The notes beneath the pieces were generated by a model. The model was not told the origin of the DNA. It ran no database searches and saw nothing but the letters and a program-made list of their open reading frames with translations. A stretch of DNA of 64,000 bases from Mycobacterium sp. 852014-52450_SCH5900713 (GTDB lineage Bacteria; Actinomycetota; Actinomycetes; Mycobacteriales; Mycobacteriaceae). Location: NCBI RefSeq assembly GCF_001667075.1, contig NZ_LZIL01000033.1, positions 40,004 through 104,003 on the forward strand, given 5' to 3'. This document shows positions 54,965-64,000 of the stretch, piece after piece; within the stretch, counting starts at the first letter, position 1, and every line of letters starts with the position of its first letter. The position numbers and the translations under genes are program-made.

Positions 54965-56083
54965 TTACAACGCGGGGGAGGTCCAGTCGGCCGGGTCGGC
55001 GCTGAGCCGTTGCGCTTCGTCGGTCAGATTCGGTAGGTAGCCCGGGTTGTCGCGACGGCGCACAAGGACGCTCGGGTGCACCAGCGCGTCGGGGCCCATC
55101 GGCCTCCGCCGGCGACCGAGGAGGTACCACAATTTGCCGTTGTCGTGGATCGGCGCGTCCGCGAAGTCTTCGGTCACCGCGCACTGCTGCCGGTAGGCCG
55201 CCGCGTCGATCGCCAGTTCGCCGACGATCCCGTCGGTGACCCACTTCAACGCGATCGTGGCAAGCCGGTGATCGGGCATGAACGTGCCGCCGACATCGGC
55301 GTGCACGCCGGCGAACCAGCGTTCCTGAAGTCCCTGCGGATGGCGCTCGACGAGGTACTCCCGGTAGGGGCGGCGACGTTCGTCGATCGAGACAGCGTGG
55401 CGAATGCGCGCCACGTTGGGCAGCGAGCGAGTGTAGGGCCAGCGCAGGTTACCCAACCTCAGGAAACCGGCCGCCTTGACGGTGTCCCACAGGCCGAGAT
55501 ACGCCACCGGCACCGCGTGATGCCACACCTGATTCGGGCTGTTCTGCCGAACAGTGGAAAACAACGGCTCGCCCTCGGTGCGCCAGCAGAATGCGCGGGC
55601 GAACTCGGCCCAGTGGGCATACTCGTCCTGAGTGAAATACCGATTGATGGCGTACTTTTCGACCGCATAGGGCAGCAGGTTCTCCGAGCCGGGCCGCATC
55701 AAACCCGGCCGCAGCAGCATGCCGGCCAACGCACGCGCGGTGTAGGCGCCGCGGCTGAATCCGAAGATGTAGAGCGCGTCGCCCGGGCGCCAATGCTGCA
55801 TCACGTAGCGGTAGGCCTGTGCGACATTGCCTTTCAGCCCCAGGCCGAATGCCTGCTCGAACAGTAAGTCCTTGGCGCGCGACAGCGAAGAATGCGCCGA
55901 TGCCGGCGCCAGGGTGCCGACGCCGGGGTCGTAGTAGGCGAGCTGGCCGGCCGGATCGTCCTTCTCCAGCATCTCGAAGAGCTTGGCGACGTTGGTGAGA
56001 TTCCCGGCTCCGATTTGGTTGGCGGTGCCGTCGAGGCAGACGACGATCCGCTTGCCCCGCGGTGGTTCAGGGTGCTCGGGCAT
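54965..56083 (-). CDS. DUF2235 alpha/beta-hydrolase (Tle1-type phospholipase-like) protein
   Basis: 372 residues. The domain begins KRIVVCLDGTANQ, has nucleophile motif IFGFSRGAYTARALAG with Ser110, an Asp-region GLWDTVKAAG and a late FAGVHADVGG holding the probable acid or His. This is the catalytic fold of T6SS lipase effectors (Tle1) and of cytosolic DUF2235 proteins. No secretion signal, so a cytosolic lipase-like enzyme is likely. Start ATG 56083 is before the conserved core; the ribosome site is poor. Forms a pair with the phospholipase D-like gene. Confidence 0.87.
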   Translation of the reverse strand: MPEHPEPPRGKRIVVCLDGTANQIGAGNLTNVAKLFEMLEKDDPAGQLAYYDPGVGTLAPASAHSSLSRAKDLLFEQAFGLGLKGNVAQAYRYVMQHWRPGDALYIFGFSRGAYTARALAGMLLRPGLMRPGSENLLPYAVEKYAINRYFTQDEYAHWAEFARAFCWRTEGEPLFSTVRQNSPNQVWHHAVPVAYLGLWDTVKAAGFLRLGNLRWPYTRSLPNVARIRHAVSIDERRRPYREYLVERHPQGLQERWFAGVHADVGGTFMPDHRLATIALKWVTDGIVGELAIDAAAYRQQCAVTEDFADAPIHDNGKLWYLLGRRRRPMGPDALVHPSVLVRRRDNPGYLPNLTDEAQRLSADPADWTSPAL

Positions 56084-56193
56084 CGAGGAAGGCCTCTCAC
56101 AGGTATTCAACTCCCTGATGCGTAGCACTCTACGGCGGCGGCGCACGGGCCGTGACGCCTTTCGCGGGCCGGTGCGGAAGAATCGCGGTCAGC

Positions 56194-56904
56194 ATGGACG
56201 ACAGCGACGATTCCCAACCCGCCTCCCGCCGCACTCACATCGTGCGGCTCGCCGTGTTCGTCGTGTTCCTCCTCGTGCTGTTCTACCTGGTGGCCGTCGC
56301 GCGGATCATCAACATCGAGGAGGTGCGGCGCGTGGTGTCGGCGACGGGTCCGGCGGCGCCGGTGACCTACGTCGCCGTATCGGCCGTCCTGGGCGCGTTG
56401 TTCGTGCCCGGCTCGATTCTGGCCGCGGCCAGCGGGCTGTTGTTCGGTCCTGTACTGGGTGTCTTCGTGACGCTCGGCGCGACCGTGGGTACCGCCGTGG
56501 TCGCCAGCCTCATCGGCCGCCGGGCGGGCCGGGACAGCGCGCGTTCGCTGTTGGGGCCGAAACGGACCGACCGCATGGACGCCTTGATCGAACGTCGCGG
56601 TCTGTGGGCGGTGGTCGGTCAGCGCTTCGTCCCGGGCATCTCCGACGCGCTCGCGTCCTATGCGTTCGGGGCATTCGGAGTTCCGTTGTGGCAGATGGCT
56701 ATTGGCGCGTTTGTCGGGTCGGTCCCGCGAGCGTTCGCCTACACCGCGCTGGGCGCCTCGATCGGGAACCGGTCGTCGCCGCTGGCGTACGCCGCGATCG
56801 CGGTCTGGTGCGTCACCGCCGTCGTCGGCGCGTTCGCCGCACACCGCGGCTACCGGCATTGGCGCGCCGGCCGTCGCGAGGACTCCGAAGCGGACGGCCG
56901 CTAG
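56194..56904 (+). CDS. VTT-domain (TVP38/DedA-like) membrane protein
   Basis: 236 residues, polytopic. A hydrophobic helix (about 18-38) is followed by further segments and the VTT core: [22 protein letters not shown], an amphipathic linker and [21 protein letters not shown], then [25 protein letters not shown], with a final helix near 208-225. Arg/Pro residues in FVPG repeats are characteristic of the family. Probably a lipid scramblase or transporter. Start ATG 56194. The DUF2235 and phospholipase D-like genes lie divergently upstream; the downstream methyltransferase gene converges, overlapping by 4 bases. Confidence 0.88.
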   Translation: MDDSDDSQPASRRTHIVRLAVFVVFLLVLFYLVAVARIINIEEVRRVVSATGPAAPVTYVAVSAVLGALFVPGSILAAASGLLFGPVLGVFVTLGATVGTAVVASLIGRRAGRDSARSLLGPKRTDRMDALIERRGLWAVVGQRFVPGISDALASYAFGAFGVPLWQMAIGAFVGSVPRAFAYTALGASIGNRSSPLAYAAIAVWCVTAVVGAFAAHRGYRHWRAGRREDSEADGR

Positions 56905-57848
56905 TTTCCCGCTCGCTCGGCGGACACGAACAGGTTTCCCGGCACGGCGTCCTCTACCTCCTTGGGCGCCGCGCGGTCATAGCCGGCCATCAGCTTGTCG
57001 GACGGGGTGACGGTCACGCTCCAGCCATGGCGGCGGAACCACTCACCGACGTCCTCGCGCTCCTCGAAATACCACAGCTCGTCGGTCCTCGGCACCTCTC
57101 GAGCCGGGTCCACCCGCGCCATCAAGGCGCGGACCCGGTCCATCCGCGCACGGCGCTTCGCGCGGAACTCCGGATCGAGGAACTTCGGACCCAGCGCCTC
57201 CACGGCCACCCGGCTGCCGGGGGCGGCCAGCCCATGAACGCGGTCGAACAGCAGCTCCTGTGCGGCCGCAGGCAGGTACGGCATCAGCCCCTCGGCCGAC
57301 CACACGCTGGGCGCCGAGGGGTCGAACCCGGCCTGCCGCAACGCCGCCGGCCAATCGTGGCGCAGGTCGACCGGGACGGCGATCCGGTGGCACGCGGGCT
57401 GCGCCCCGTGTTCGGCCAGCGTCGACAATTTGAAGTCCAGCACCCGGGGCTGGTCCAACTCGTAGACGCATCCGCCGTCCGGCCATTGCAGCCGCCATGC
57501 CCGCGCGTCCAGGCCCGCCGCCAGGATCACCGCCTGCCGGATGCCGGCGCGCGTGGCGGCCAGGAAGAACTCGTCGAAAAACGCGGTACGCGAGGCCATG
57601 TAGCCGACCATCGCCTGCATCTGCAGCGGCAACTCGGGTTCGGCCTCGACGAGTTCGTCCGGCAGCTGCGGCGCCGAATGCCAGTTCCACACCCCGTCGC
57701 CGGCGGCGTCGAGGAAAACCTGCGCAAAGGGATCGCGGATCAACGGATTCTCGCTGCGCGTCTCGGCCGCGCGGGCGGAGGCCACCCCCAACGCCGTCGC
57801 CCCCACGCTCTCGGTGATCTCCCAGGTGTCGTTGTCCGTTCTGGCCAC
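56901..57848 (-). CDS. SAM-dependent methyltransferase, TIGR00027 family
   Basis: 315 residues of the large mycobacterial family of leucine carboxyl methyltransferase-like proteins. [16 protein letters not shown] is the typical opening, then [21 protein letters not shown] motif [24 protein letters not shown] and [14 protein letters not shown]. Start: the GTG at 57848 (reading V-A-R-T-D) has GGAGG 8 bases upstream; a GTG two codons earlier abuts the ribosome site. These proteins are expanded in mycobacteria; substrates are unknown. Confidence 0.92.
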   Translation of the reverse strand: MARTDNDTWEITESVGATALGVASARAAETRSENPLIRDPFAQVFLDAAGDGVWNWHSAPQLPDELVEAEPELPLQMQAMVGYMASRTAFFDEFFLAATRAGIRQAVILAAGLDARAWRLQWPDGGCVYELDQPRVLDFKLSTLAEHGAQPACHRIAVPVDLRHDWPAALRQAGFDPSAPSVWSAEGLMPYLPAAAQELLFDRVHGLAAPGSRVAVEALGPKFLDPEFRAKRRARMDRVRALMARVDPAREVPRTDELWYFEEREDVGEWFRRHGWSVTVTPSDKLMAGYDRAAPKEVEDAVPGNLFVSAERAGN

Positions 57849-58009
57849 GCTCACGCCCTCCAATTTCGCTAGCTCACCTACGTACACGACCCTACGCGCG
57901 CCAGGTTGGCGGGAGCTGTCGCGCAACCGGGTATCGGCGTTAAGTTGTCGGCGAGCCGGCGAGCGGGATCGATCAGCGGCGCCGAACGGATCCGAAGGAT
58001 CGGCACAAC

Positions 58010-60388
58010 ATGCGAGTCGACGGGCGCGAGGTCAGCGTTTCCGGCAGCTTGCTGCAGCCGTTGACCCGGCGCACCAACGACATCCTGCGGCTGGCCGCGA
58101 GCGCGACCTTCCTCGCCGTGGTGATCACCAGTTCGCTGATCACCCGGCCGCAGTGGGACGCGCTGGAAAAGTCGATCTCGCAGATCGTCGGGGTGCTCTC
58201 CCCGCGACAGGCCGACCTGGTGTACCTCGCGTACGGCCTGGCGATCCTGGCCCTGCCCTTCATGATCTTGATCGGCCTTATCGTCGGGCGGCAATGGAAA
58301 CTGCTCGGGGCGTATGCGGCGGCCGCGCTGCTGGCGGCGCTGCCGCTGTCGGCGGGCGGCAACGGGTTTTCGGCGCCGCGCTGGCACTTCGACCTCTCCG
58401 AACGCCTGCAGACCGTGTTGGGGCAGTTCCTCGACGACCCGCGCTGGATCGGGATGCTGGCGGCGGTGCTGACCGTCTCGGGGCCGTGGCTGCCCGCGCG
58501 CTGGCGGCGTTGGTGGTGGGCGCTGCTGCTGGCCTTCGTGCCGATCCACCTCGTCGTCAGCGCCATCGTGCCGGCCCGCGCCCTGTTGGGCCTGGCCGTC
58601 GGCTGGCTCGTCGGCTCGCTGGTGGTGCTCGTGGTCGGCACCCCAGCGCTTGAGGTGCCCCTGGAGGCGGCGGTGCGCGCGATGGCCAGGCGCGGGTTCG
58701 TGGTTTCGCGGCTCAGCGTGGTCCGGCCGGCCGGCCGCGGCCCGCTCGTCCTTTCGGCCGGATGCGACGAGCCCGACCGCGCAGCGGTCGTCGAGCTCTA
58801 CGGCCCGCATCAGCGCAGCGGCGGCACGCTGCGCCAGCTGTGGATCAAGCTGCGCCTGCGCGACACCGAGACCGCACCCCTGGTGACCTCCATGCGCCGC
58901 GCCGTCGAGCATCGCGCCCTGATGACGATCGCCGTCGGGCAGGTGAACCTGGCCAACACCGCGACGATCGCCGTCGCCACCCTCGATCGGGGCTGGATCC
59001 TGTACTCGCACAAGCCGCCCGATGGCCTTCCGCTCGGTCGATGCGCACAGTCCACGCCGGTTCAGCAGGTGTGGCAAGCCCTGCGGATCCTCAACGACCA
59101 GCAGATCGCGCATGGCGACCTGCGAGGCAACGAAATCACCGTCGACGACGGCACCGTGCTCTTCGGCGGCTTTCACAGCGCCGAATACGGCGCCACCGAA
59201 GCTCAACTCCAATCCGATATCGCTCAGCTGCTGGTGACGACCTCGGCCCTGTATGACCCCAAAGCGGCGGTGGCCGCCGCGATCGAGGCGTTCGATCGGG
59301 ACACCATCCTGCGCGCGTCGCGTCGATTGACGAAAGTCGCTGTGCCGCGGCCCATTCGCAGGTCAATCTCGGATGCGGGCGCCGTCATATCGGCCGCCCG
59401 CGCGGAGGTGAAGCGGCAGACCGGGGCCGACCAGATCAAACCCGAAACCATCACCCGATTCACCCGCGGCCAGATCATTCAGCTGGTGCTCTTCGGCGCC
59501 CTGGTCTATGTGGCGTACCCCTTCATCAGCACCGCGCCCACGTTCTTCTCCCAGCTGAGGACCGCGAACTGGTGGTGGGCGCTGCTGGGCCTGGGGGTCT
59601 CGGCGCTGACCTACGTCGGGGCGGCCGCCGCGCTGTGGGCGTCCGCCGACGAGACGGTGAACTTCTGGAGGCTGTCAATCGCGCAGGTGGCCAACACTTT
59701 TGCCGCCACCACCACCCCGGCGGGAGTGGGCGGCCTCGCGCTGAGCACACGGTACCTGCAAAAGGGCGGCGGGCTGTCCGCCATGCGGGCCACCACGGCG
59801 GTGGCCCTGCAGCAATCCGTGCAGGTGATCATGCACCTCGTGTTGCTGATCCTGTTCAGCACCGTCGCCGGCGCGTCGATGAACCTGTCGCACTTCGTCC
59901 CCACCGCCACGGTCCTCTACCTGATCGCGGGCCTGGCGCTCGGGATTGTCGGCACCTTTCTGTTCGTCCCCACCCTGCGACGCTGGCTGGCCACCGACGT
60001 GCGCCCCAAACTCAAAGAGGTGACAACCGACCTCGTCGAGGTCGCCCGGGAACCGAAGCGACTGGCGCTGATCGTAGCCGGCTGCGCGGGAACGACTCTG
60101 GGTGCTGCGCTGGCCCTGTGGACCAGCGTCGAAGCATTCGGCGGCGGCGCTTCGTTCGTCACCTGCACCGTGGTCACCATGGTCGGCGGAACGCTGGCGT
60201 CCGCCGCGCCGACGCCCGGCGGGGTCGGGGCCGTCGAAGCCGCGCTGATCGGTGGCCTGGCCGCCTTCGGGGTGCCGGCGGCCATCGGTGTGCCGTCCGT
60301 TCTGCTGTATCGGGTGCTCACCTGTTGGCTGCCCGTGTTCGCCGGCTGGCCGGTGATGCGGTGGTTGACCAAGAACGAGATGATCTAA
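58010..60388 (+). CDS. Integral membrane protein with degenerate kinase-like core and LPG-synthase/flippase domain (Rv0585c type)
   Basis: 792 residues, near the 795 I recall for Rv0585c. N-terminal half: six or so membrane helices between 30 and 210. A cytosolic region of about 250 residues resembles a phosphotransferase: HGDLRGN at 368-374 is the catalytic loop, but the following DFG metal motif is replaced by LFGGFHSA, so catalysis is doubtful. The C-terminal 300 residues have eight or so helices of the LPG_synthase_TM (AglD/MprF flippase-like) family with [26 protein letters not shown] and [15 protein letters not shown]. Probable lipid flippase or glycolipid transporter. Confidence 0.82.
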   Translation: MRVDGREVSVSGSLLQPLTRRTNDILRLAASATFLAVVITSSLITRPQWDALEKSISQIVGVLSPRQADLVYLAYGLAILALPFMILIGLIVGRQWKLLGAYAAAALLAALPLSAGGNGFSAPRWHFDLSERLQTVLGQFLDDPRWIGMLAAVLTVSGPWLPARWRRWWWALLLAFVPIHLVVSAIVPARALLGLAVGWLVGSLVVLVVGTPALEVPLEAAVRAMARRGFVVSRLSVVRPAGRGPLVLSAGCDEPDRAAVVELYGPHQRSGGTLRQLWIKLRLRDTETAPLVTSMRRAVEHRALMTIAVGQVNLANTATIAVATLDRGWILYSHKPPDGLPLGRCAQSTPVQQVWQALRILNDQQIAHGDLRGNEITVDDGTVLFGGFHSAEYGATEAQLQSDIAQLLVTTSALYDPKAAVAAAIEAFDRDTILRASRRLTKVAVPRPIRRSISDAGAVISAARAEVKRQTGADQIKPETITRFTRGQIIQLVLFGALVYVAYPFISTAPTFFSQLRTANWWWALLGLGVSALTYVGAAAALWASADETVNFWRLSIAQVANTFAATTTPAGVGGLALSTRYLQKGGGLSAMRATTAVALQQSVQVIMHLVLLILFSTVAGASMNLSHFVPTATVLYLIAGLALGIVGTFLFVPTLRRWLATDVRPKLKEVTTDLVEVAREPKRLALIVAGCAGTTLGAALALWTSVEAFGGGASFVTCTVVTMVGGTLASAAPTPGGVGAVEAALIGGLAAFGVPAAIGVPSVLLYRVLTCWLPVFAGWPVMRWLTKNEMI

Positions 60389-60401
60389 AGCGCGCCCCGG
60401 A

Positions 60402-63035
60402 TCACTCGGTTCCAGGCTGCACGACCACGAGAATGGTTGAGGTGCGCGCGCTTTGGCCGACCGTGGAGGTCAAGTACACCAGGTAGTACTCCGGGGTCAC
60501 CGACCGTTCGACCTTGATGGGTACGTCGATGCTCGCCGATCCGTCCGGGGAGAACTGTCCCGTCGCTGGCGTCACGCTGATACCGACGTCCGAGGCGGTG
60601 CCGGTGACGGTGTAGCCGCCGGCATCAGCGATCATGCGTTGGGCGTCGATTTTCACGGTGCCCGTCGTGCCCGGCTCGATCGTGACGATGGGGCTTGGGA
60701 CGTTGACGGTTACCGCCGAACTGCCCGCACCGAAGGACGGCGGCGCGGACGATTCGCTTGTGCCCCAAGTCCTGTCCGGATAGGCGACGAGCGAGAAGCT
60801 CAGGTCCCCGCCGGTGCGGATGAATGACTCGGGCAACCAGGTGTGATCGGTGGGCCGGCCGCCGACACGCAGGCCGCTGATGTATTTGAGGTGACGCGGC
60901 CCGGAAGCGCCCGGCGCGGAGATCCGAATGGCTCTGCCGCCGGGGAGCGCGAGCACGGCACGGTCGAAGATCGGTGCGGCCACGGTGAGGATCGACGTTC
61001 CCGGCGTGCTCGGGTAGAGGCCCAGGGCCGCCCAGACGTACCAGCTGGCCAGCGCGCCCAGATCGTCGTTGCCCGGCTCCCCGTCGGCCGTCGGTCCGAA
61101 CAGCCCACGCACCCGGTCGACCGTGCGCTGCGCCTTCCACGGTTGACCGACGTAGTTGTACAGCCACGGCACCCCGAAGCCGGGTTCGTTGCCGGCCCAC
61201 AGGTAGGGCTCGTTGGGGCCGACGTTCAGCTTCTTGGTGAAGCCGTCGAGCCGCCCGGCCACCGCCTCGCGGCCGCCGAGCGCGGTCACCAGGCCGGCCA
61301 CGTTGTGCGGCACCCACCAGACGTACTGCGTGGCGTTGCCCTCGTCGAACCCGATCTGGCCGAAATCCTTCGGGGACACCACGAACGCCGGGCCGGCGCG
61401 GAAGAAGGTGGTCCAGTTGCGGGGTGAGATGTACCCGGTGGTCGGGTTGAACAGGTTCTGCCAGTATTGCGACCGGCCTTGGAATTCGGCGGCGGTCGCC
61501 GCGTCTGGAAGCGAATCGGCGAACCGCGAGATGGTGAAGTCGTCGACCGACCACTCGAGCGTGATCGACGCGGCGGCGACCCAGCCATCGGTGCGGAACT
61601 CGAAGGAGAACGGCGCGTAACCGAATTGCAGATACGTGTCGATCCCCGGCCTTTCGACGTAACCGTTAAGCCCGACACCGCCTTTCGTCGCCGCGTTCAC
61701 CATGTAGCGCAGCGCGGTCTTGGTGTCGAAGTCCTCGGCACCGAAGGCGTGCAAGTTCGCGATGAGCGGTACCACGCTGTCCCCGCTCATCTCCGCGGTC
61801 GCGGCGTTGGCCAGCGCCCACCGTGGCAGCGCTCCGCTCTGTTCGGCGTCGTTCACCAGCGATTGGGCCATGTCGCTTGCCCGGTCCGGAAACAGCAGCG
61901 CCTGCAAGGCCGCCAAACATCGGTAGGTGTCCCAGTCGGAGAAGTTGGCGTACTGCGTGTGGCCCGCGGCCACGGTGTGCACGGCGCCGTCGAATCCGAT
62001 GTAGCGTCCGTCCGCGTCGTTGAAGGTGTTGGGGTGCAGCAACGATCGATAGAGCGCGGTGTAAAACGTCTCGAGGTCGTCGGCGTTACGGCCGGCGACC
62101 GAGATCCGCGACAGCGTGGCGTTCCACATCCTCCACGCAGCGCCGCGCACGTCGTCGAAGCTCGCCCCATCCTCGGCCGCCAGGTTGGCCCGCGCTCCGT
62201 CGATACCGACGTAGGAGATCGCGGTCCGCACCTCGAGCACGGCTCCCGCCGGGAATTCCACGTAGCCGCCGCTGTACGGCGAATTCGCGCTGCGGGTACC
62301 GGGATACACCGCATTGCCATCCCACGCTCCGTACGAAACGAATGGCTGGCTGAACTTCATCGCGAAATAGACCGTGTACGTGTTGTTCTTGCCGCAGAAT
62401 CCGCCGCTGGTCGCCCAGCCGGTGATCGTGGTGTTGTCCTCACCGATCTGGATGGTCGCGCGGGAGTTGCCCGCCAGCGACGCCCCGGAGCGCACGTGCA
62501 GCAGGGCGGGGCGGCCGTTGCGCGGGTAGCTGAATCGGCCGACACCCGTGTGCGTGGTGGCGGTGAGTTCCGCCTTCACCCGGGTGCCCGGGAACCGCAC
62601 CGTGTAGTAGCCCGGCACTCCCCTTTCGGTGTCGTCGTGCGCGATCCGTTCCCAGGCCTTCCATGGTTGCGAGCCAATTGCATTGGTGGTCGGCAACATC
62701 GAGATGTCACCGAATGCGGCGCAACCCACCGAGGCGTGCGTCATGCTGAACCCGCTTGCGCGCGGGTTGTCGTAGTTGTAGCCGGCGTAGTTGCCGACGG
62801 TGTCGGGCGAGTACTGCACCATCCCGAACGGCACGGCGGCGCCCGGGAAGTTGTTGATCTCCCCCACCGTCTGGCCGCCCGTCCCGGTGCCGATCAATGT
62901 GGCGACGTGGTCGGCCGGGTTGGCGACGAATGCGGGCTCACCGTCATAAGCAATGGGCGGCGGCGCCGCGGCGATGAACGCCATGAAGACGACCGACGCC
63001 GCCAGCAGCGCGACGAGGGCCCTTCGTGACCGCAT
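60402..63035 (-). CDS. GH92-family alpha-mannosidase-like exported protein
   Basis: 877 residues (Rv0584 homologue). Signal peptide ([17 protein letters not shown]...) with a cleavage region after about AAAPPP. GH92 catalytic region: [39 protein letters not shown], and later [58 protein letters not shown]-terminal beta-rich extension of about 90 residues follows. Exported mannosidase, perhaps active on extracytoplasmic mannosides. It follows the Rv0585c-like gene convergently and diverges from lpqN. Confidence 0.9.
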   Translation of the reverse strand: MRSRRALVALLAASVVFMAFIAAAPPPIAYDGEPAFVANPADHVATLIGTGTGGQTVGEINNFPGAAVPFGMVQYSPDTVGNYAGYNYDNPRASGFSMTHASVGCAAFGDISMLPTTNAIGSQPWKAWERIAHDDTERGVPGYYTVRFPGTRVKAELTATTHTGVGRFSYPRNGRPALLHVRSGASLAGNSRATIQIGEDNTTITGWATSGGFCGKNNTYTVYFAMKFSQPFVSYGAWDGNAVYPGTRSANSPYSGGYVEFPAGAVLEVRTAISYVGIDGARANLAAEDGASFDDVRGAAWRMWNATLSRISVAGRNADDLETFYTALYRSLLHPNTFNDADGRYIGFDGAVHTVAAGHTQYANFSDWDTYRCLAALQALLFPDRASDMAQSLVNDAEQSGALPRWALANAATAEMSGDSVVPLIANLHAFGAEDFDTKTALRYMVNAATKGGVGLNGYVERPGIDTYLQFGYAPFSFEFRTDGWVAAASITLEWSVDDFTISRFADSLPDAATAAEFQGRSQYWQNLFNPTTGYISPRNWTTFFRAGPAFVVSPKDFGQIGFDEGNATQYVWWVPHNVAGLVTALGGREAVAGRLDGFTKKLNVGPNEPYLWAGNEPGFGVPWLYNYVGQPWKAQRTVDRVRGLFGPTADGEPGNDDLGALASWYVWAALGLYPSTPGTSILTVAAPIFDRAVLALPGGRAIRISAPGASGPRHLKYISGLRVGGRPTDHTWLPESFIRTGGDLSFSLVAYPDRTWGTSESSAPPSFGAGSSAVTVNVPSPIVTIEPGTTGTVKIDAQRMIADAGGYTVTGTASDVGISVTPATGQFSPDGSASIDVPIKVERSVTPEYYLVYLTSTVGQSARTSTILVVVQPGTE

Positions 63036-63223
63036 ACCTGTCTCTTACTGGACAACGCGGTTCTGGGTGAGTGTTTTCCAGACGAATTGGATAACGATTT
63101 ACGGGCCGGTCGCGCTAGCGCCAAAAAGAGCAAAAGATACCGGCGAAGTTGCAGGCCATTTCGGCTACTGTCATTTCGGCGTGGCCGGCGCTGGTACCGG
63201 CCCCATTTTCGGGAGATTGGATT

Positions 63224-63898
63224 ATGAAACATTTGACGCTAGCAACCATTTCCGTAGCGCTGAGTTTGGCGCTCGTCGGTTGCGGCAACGACCACAAATC
63301 CGGCAGTCAATCGTCGACTTCGACGTCCACATCCACCTCAACGTCCACGACGTCGGCTGCAACCAGCTCCGCCCCGGCCGCGAAAGCGAAATACACCATC
63401 GCCGACTACGTCAAGGACAACCACATCACCGAGACGCCCGTTCACCACGGCGATCCCGGCCCGAACGTCGACCTGCCGGTGCCCGCCGGCTGGCAGCTCA
63501 ACCAGAACGCCGGCACGTCGTACGGCGGCATCGTCTTCACCCAGCCCACCAACCCCGCCGATCCGCCCACCATCTCCGCGTTGTACTCCAGGCTCTCCGG
63601 CGACGTCGACCCGGCGAAGCTCATCCAGTACGCCCCGGGCGAGGTGCAGAACCTGCCCGGTTACCAGGGCAGCGGCGACGGGACCGCGTCCACGCTCGGC
63701 GGTTTCCAGGCGTGGCAGCTCAAAGGCACGTACCAGAAGGACGGCAGCGCCCGCGTCATCGCCCAGAAGACGGTGGTGATCCCCAGCCAGGGCGCGGTCT
63801 ACGTGCTCCAGCTCAACGCCGAGGGCCCACAGGCCGATGAAGGCCCGTTGATGGACGCCGCCAACGTCATCGACGACCAGACCACCATCACCCCCTGA
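63224..63898 (+). CDS. lpqN: LpqN/LpqT-family lipoprotein
   Basis: 224 residues. Lipoprotein signal MKHLTLATISVALSLALVGC with lipidated Cys20. A Ser/Thr-rich low-complexity linker (SSTSTSTSTSTSTTSAATSS) covers about 27-50, and the LpqN/LpqT domain begins near YTIADYVKDNHI. The linker is a good candidate for O-mannosylation by the mycobacterial PMT. GGGAG precedes ATG. The order of the Rv0585c-like, GH92 and lpqN genes matches Rv0585c-Rv0584-Rv0583c. LpqN has been linked to cell-envelope and host interactions; the biochemical role is unclear. Confidence 0.87.
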   Translation: MKHLTLATISVALSLALVGCGNDHKSGSQSSTSTSTSTSTSTTSAATSSAPAAKAKYTIADYVKDNHITETPVHHGDPGPNVDLPVPAGWQLNQNAGTSYGGIVFTQPTNPADPPTISALYSRLSGDVDPAKLIQYAPGEVQNLPGYQGSGDGTASTLGGFQAWQLKGTYQKDGSARVIAQKTVVIPSQGAVYVLQLNAEGPQADEGPLMDAANVIDDQTTITP

Positions 63899-64000
63899 GC
63901 GAGGGAAGTGGTGGCGCCGCGGGGGCCCCGGAGGCGGGGCCGCCCCCCCCCGGAAGGCCCCCGCACCCCCAGGGGGGTAAGGGGGGGGCGCGCCGGAGGC
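63899..64000. other. Homopolymer-rich terminal 100 bases, probable low-quality end
   Basis: This stretch is dominated by runs of G and C (for example ten C near 63944 and eight G near 63982), unlike the codon-structured DNA before it. It holds no gene. Confidence 0.7.

Overview
The window is a GC-rich stretch of a Mycobacterium chromosome. The gene content and order match the M. tuberculosis segment Rv0629c-Rv0673, written in the opposite orientation. Mycolic-acid genes (mmaA cluster, hadABC), mkl, lipG, lpqP and lpqN place it firmly in Mycobacterium. A methoxy/keto mycolate methyltransferase set suggests a slow grower. It is not M. tuberculosis: the toxin-antitoxin-rich block between mkl and rpoB is absent, the ceramidase gene between end and rpoC is replaced by another gene, the mmaA2-type gene is not in the mmaA cluster, and several operons are extra. 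Family and locus-tag comparisons are from memory; no search was run.

Layout. 1-3435 (minus): fadE8 (cut by the window edge), lpqP, endonuclease IV and a RibD/DHFR-like reductase. 3580-11523: rpoC and rpoB with a terminator and a 0.4-kb upstream region. 11524-14961: mkl (Mce transporter ATPase), then a carotenoid oxygenase divergent from a TetR regulator, with a clear palindrome between them. 14969-16297: rplJ-rplL with an L10-type leader and a good promoter. 16325-22019: a coupled operon of GH38 alpha-mannosidase, a SurA-like protein without a PPIase domain, and a ROK sugar kinase. 22065-28455 (plus): two DinB-like proteins, an ABC1 kinase, lipG, and three mycolic-acid methyltransferases (mmaA1, mmaA3-like, mmaA4). 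28468-30475: a YCII protein and an ECF42-type sigma factor with a candidate autoregulated promoter.

30479-35232 (minus): the information-processing and FAS-II block: tRNA-Thr, tRNA-Met, rpmG, hadA-hadB-hadC, tRNA-Trp, secE, nusG, rplK and rplA. 35368-37700 (plus): a metallo-beta-lactamase hydrolase, a membrane protein and echA3. 37752-40681: a molybdopterin oxidoreductase, translationally coupled to a small His-rich helical protein. The usual [4Fe-4S] cysteine positions in the oxidoreductase carry Ala, His, Asp and Asp. 40787-43582 (minus): nitroreductase, membrane-anchored methyltransferase, cyanase and patatin operon. 43761-45902: a fourth, displaced mycolic-acid methyltransferase facing an acyltransferase/SRPBCC pair.

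46059-54395 (plus): recC-recB-recD. 54392-56083 (minus): DUF2235 lipase-like protein plus a single-HKD phospholipase D-like protein. 56194-57848: a VTT membrane protein and a TIGR00027-type methyltransferase. 58010-63898: homologues of Rv0585c, Rv0584 (GH92) and lpqN, so the order jumps over some 40 M. tuberculosis genes after recD. The last ~100 bases are homopolymer-rich and look like a poor contig end.

No insertion sequence, prophage, CRISPR array or rRNA was seen. The most unusual item is the cluster-less-looking molybdoenzyme with its coupled partner. Next are the cytosolic SurA-like protein inside a mannosidase/sugar-kinase operon, the ECF42 cassette promoter and the TetR operator.
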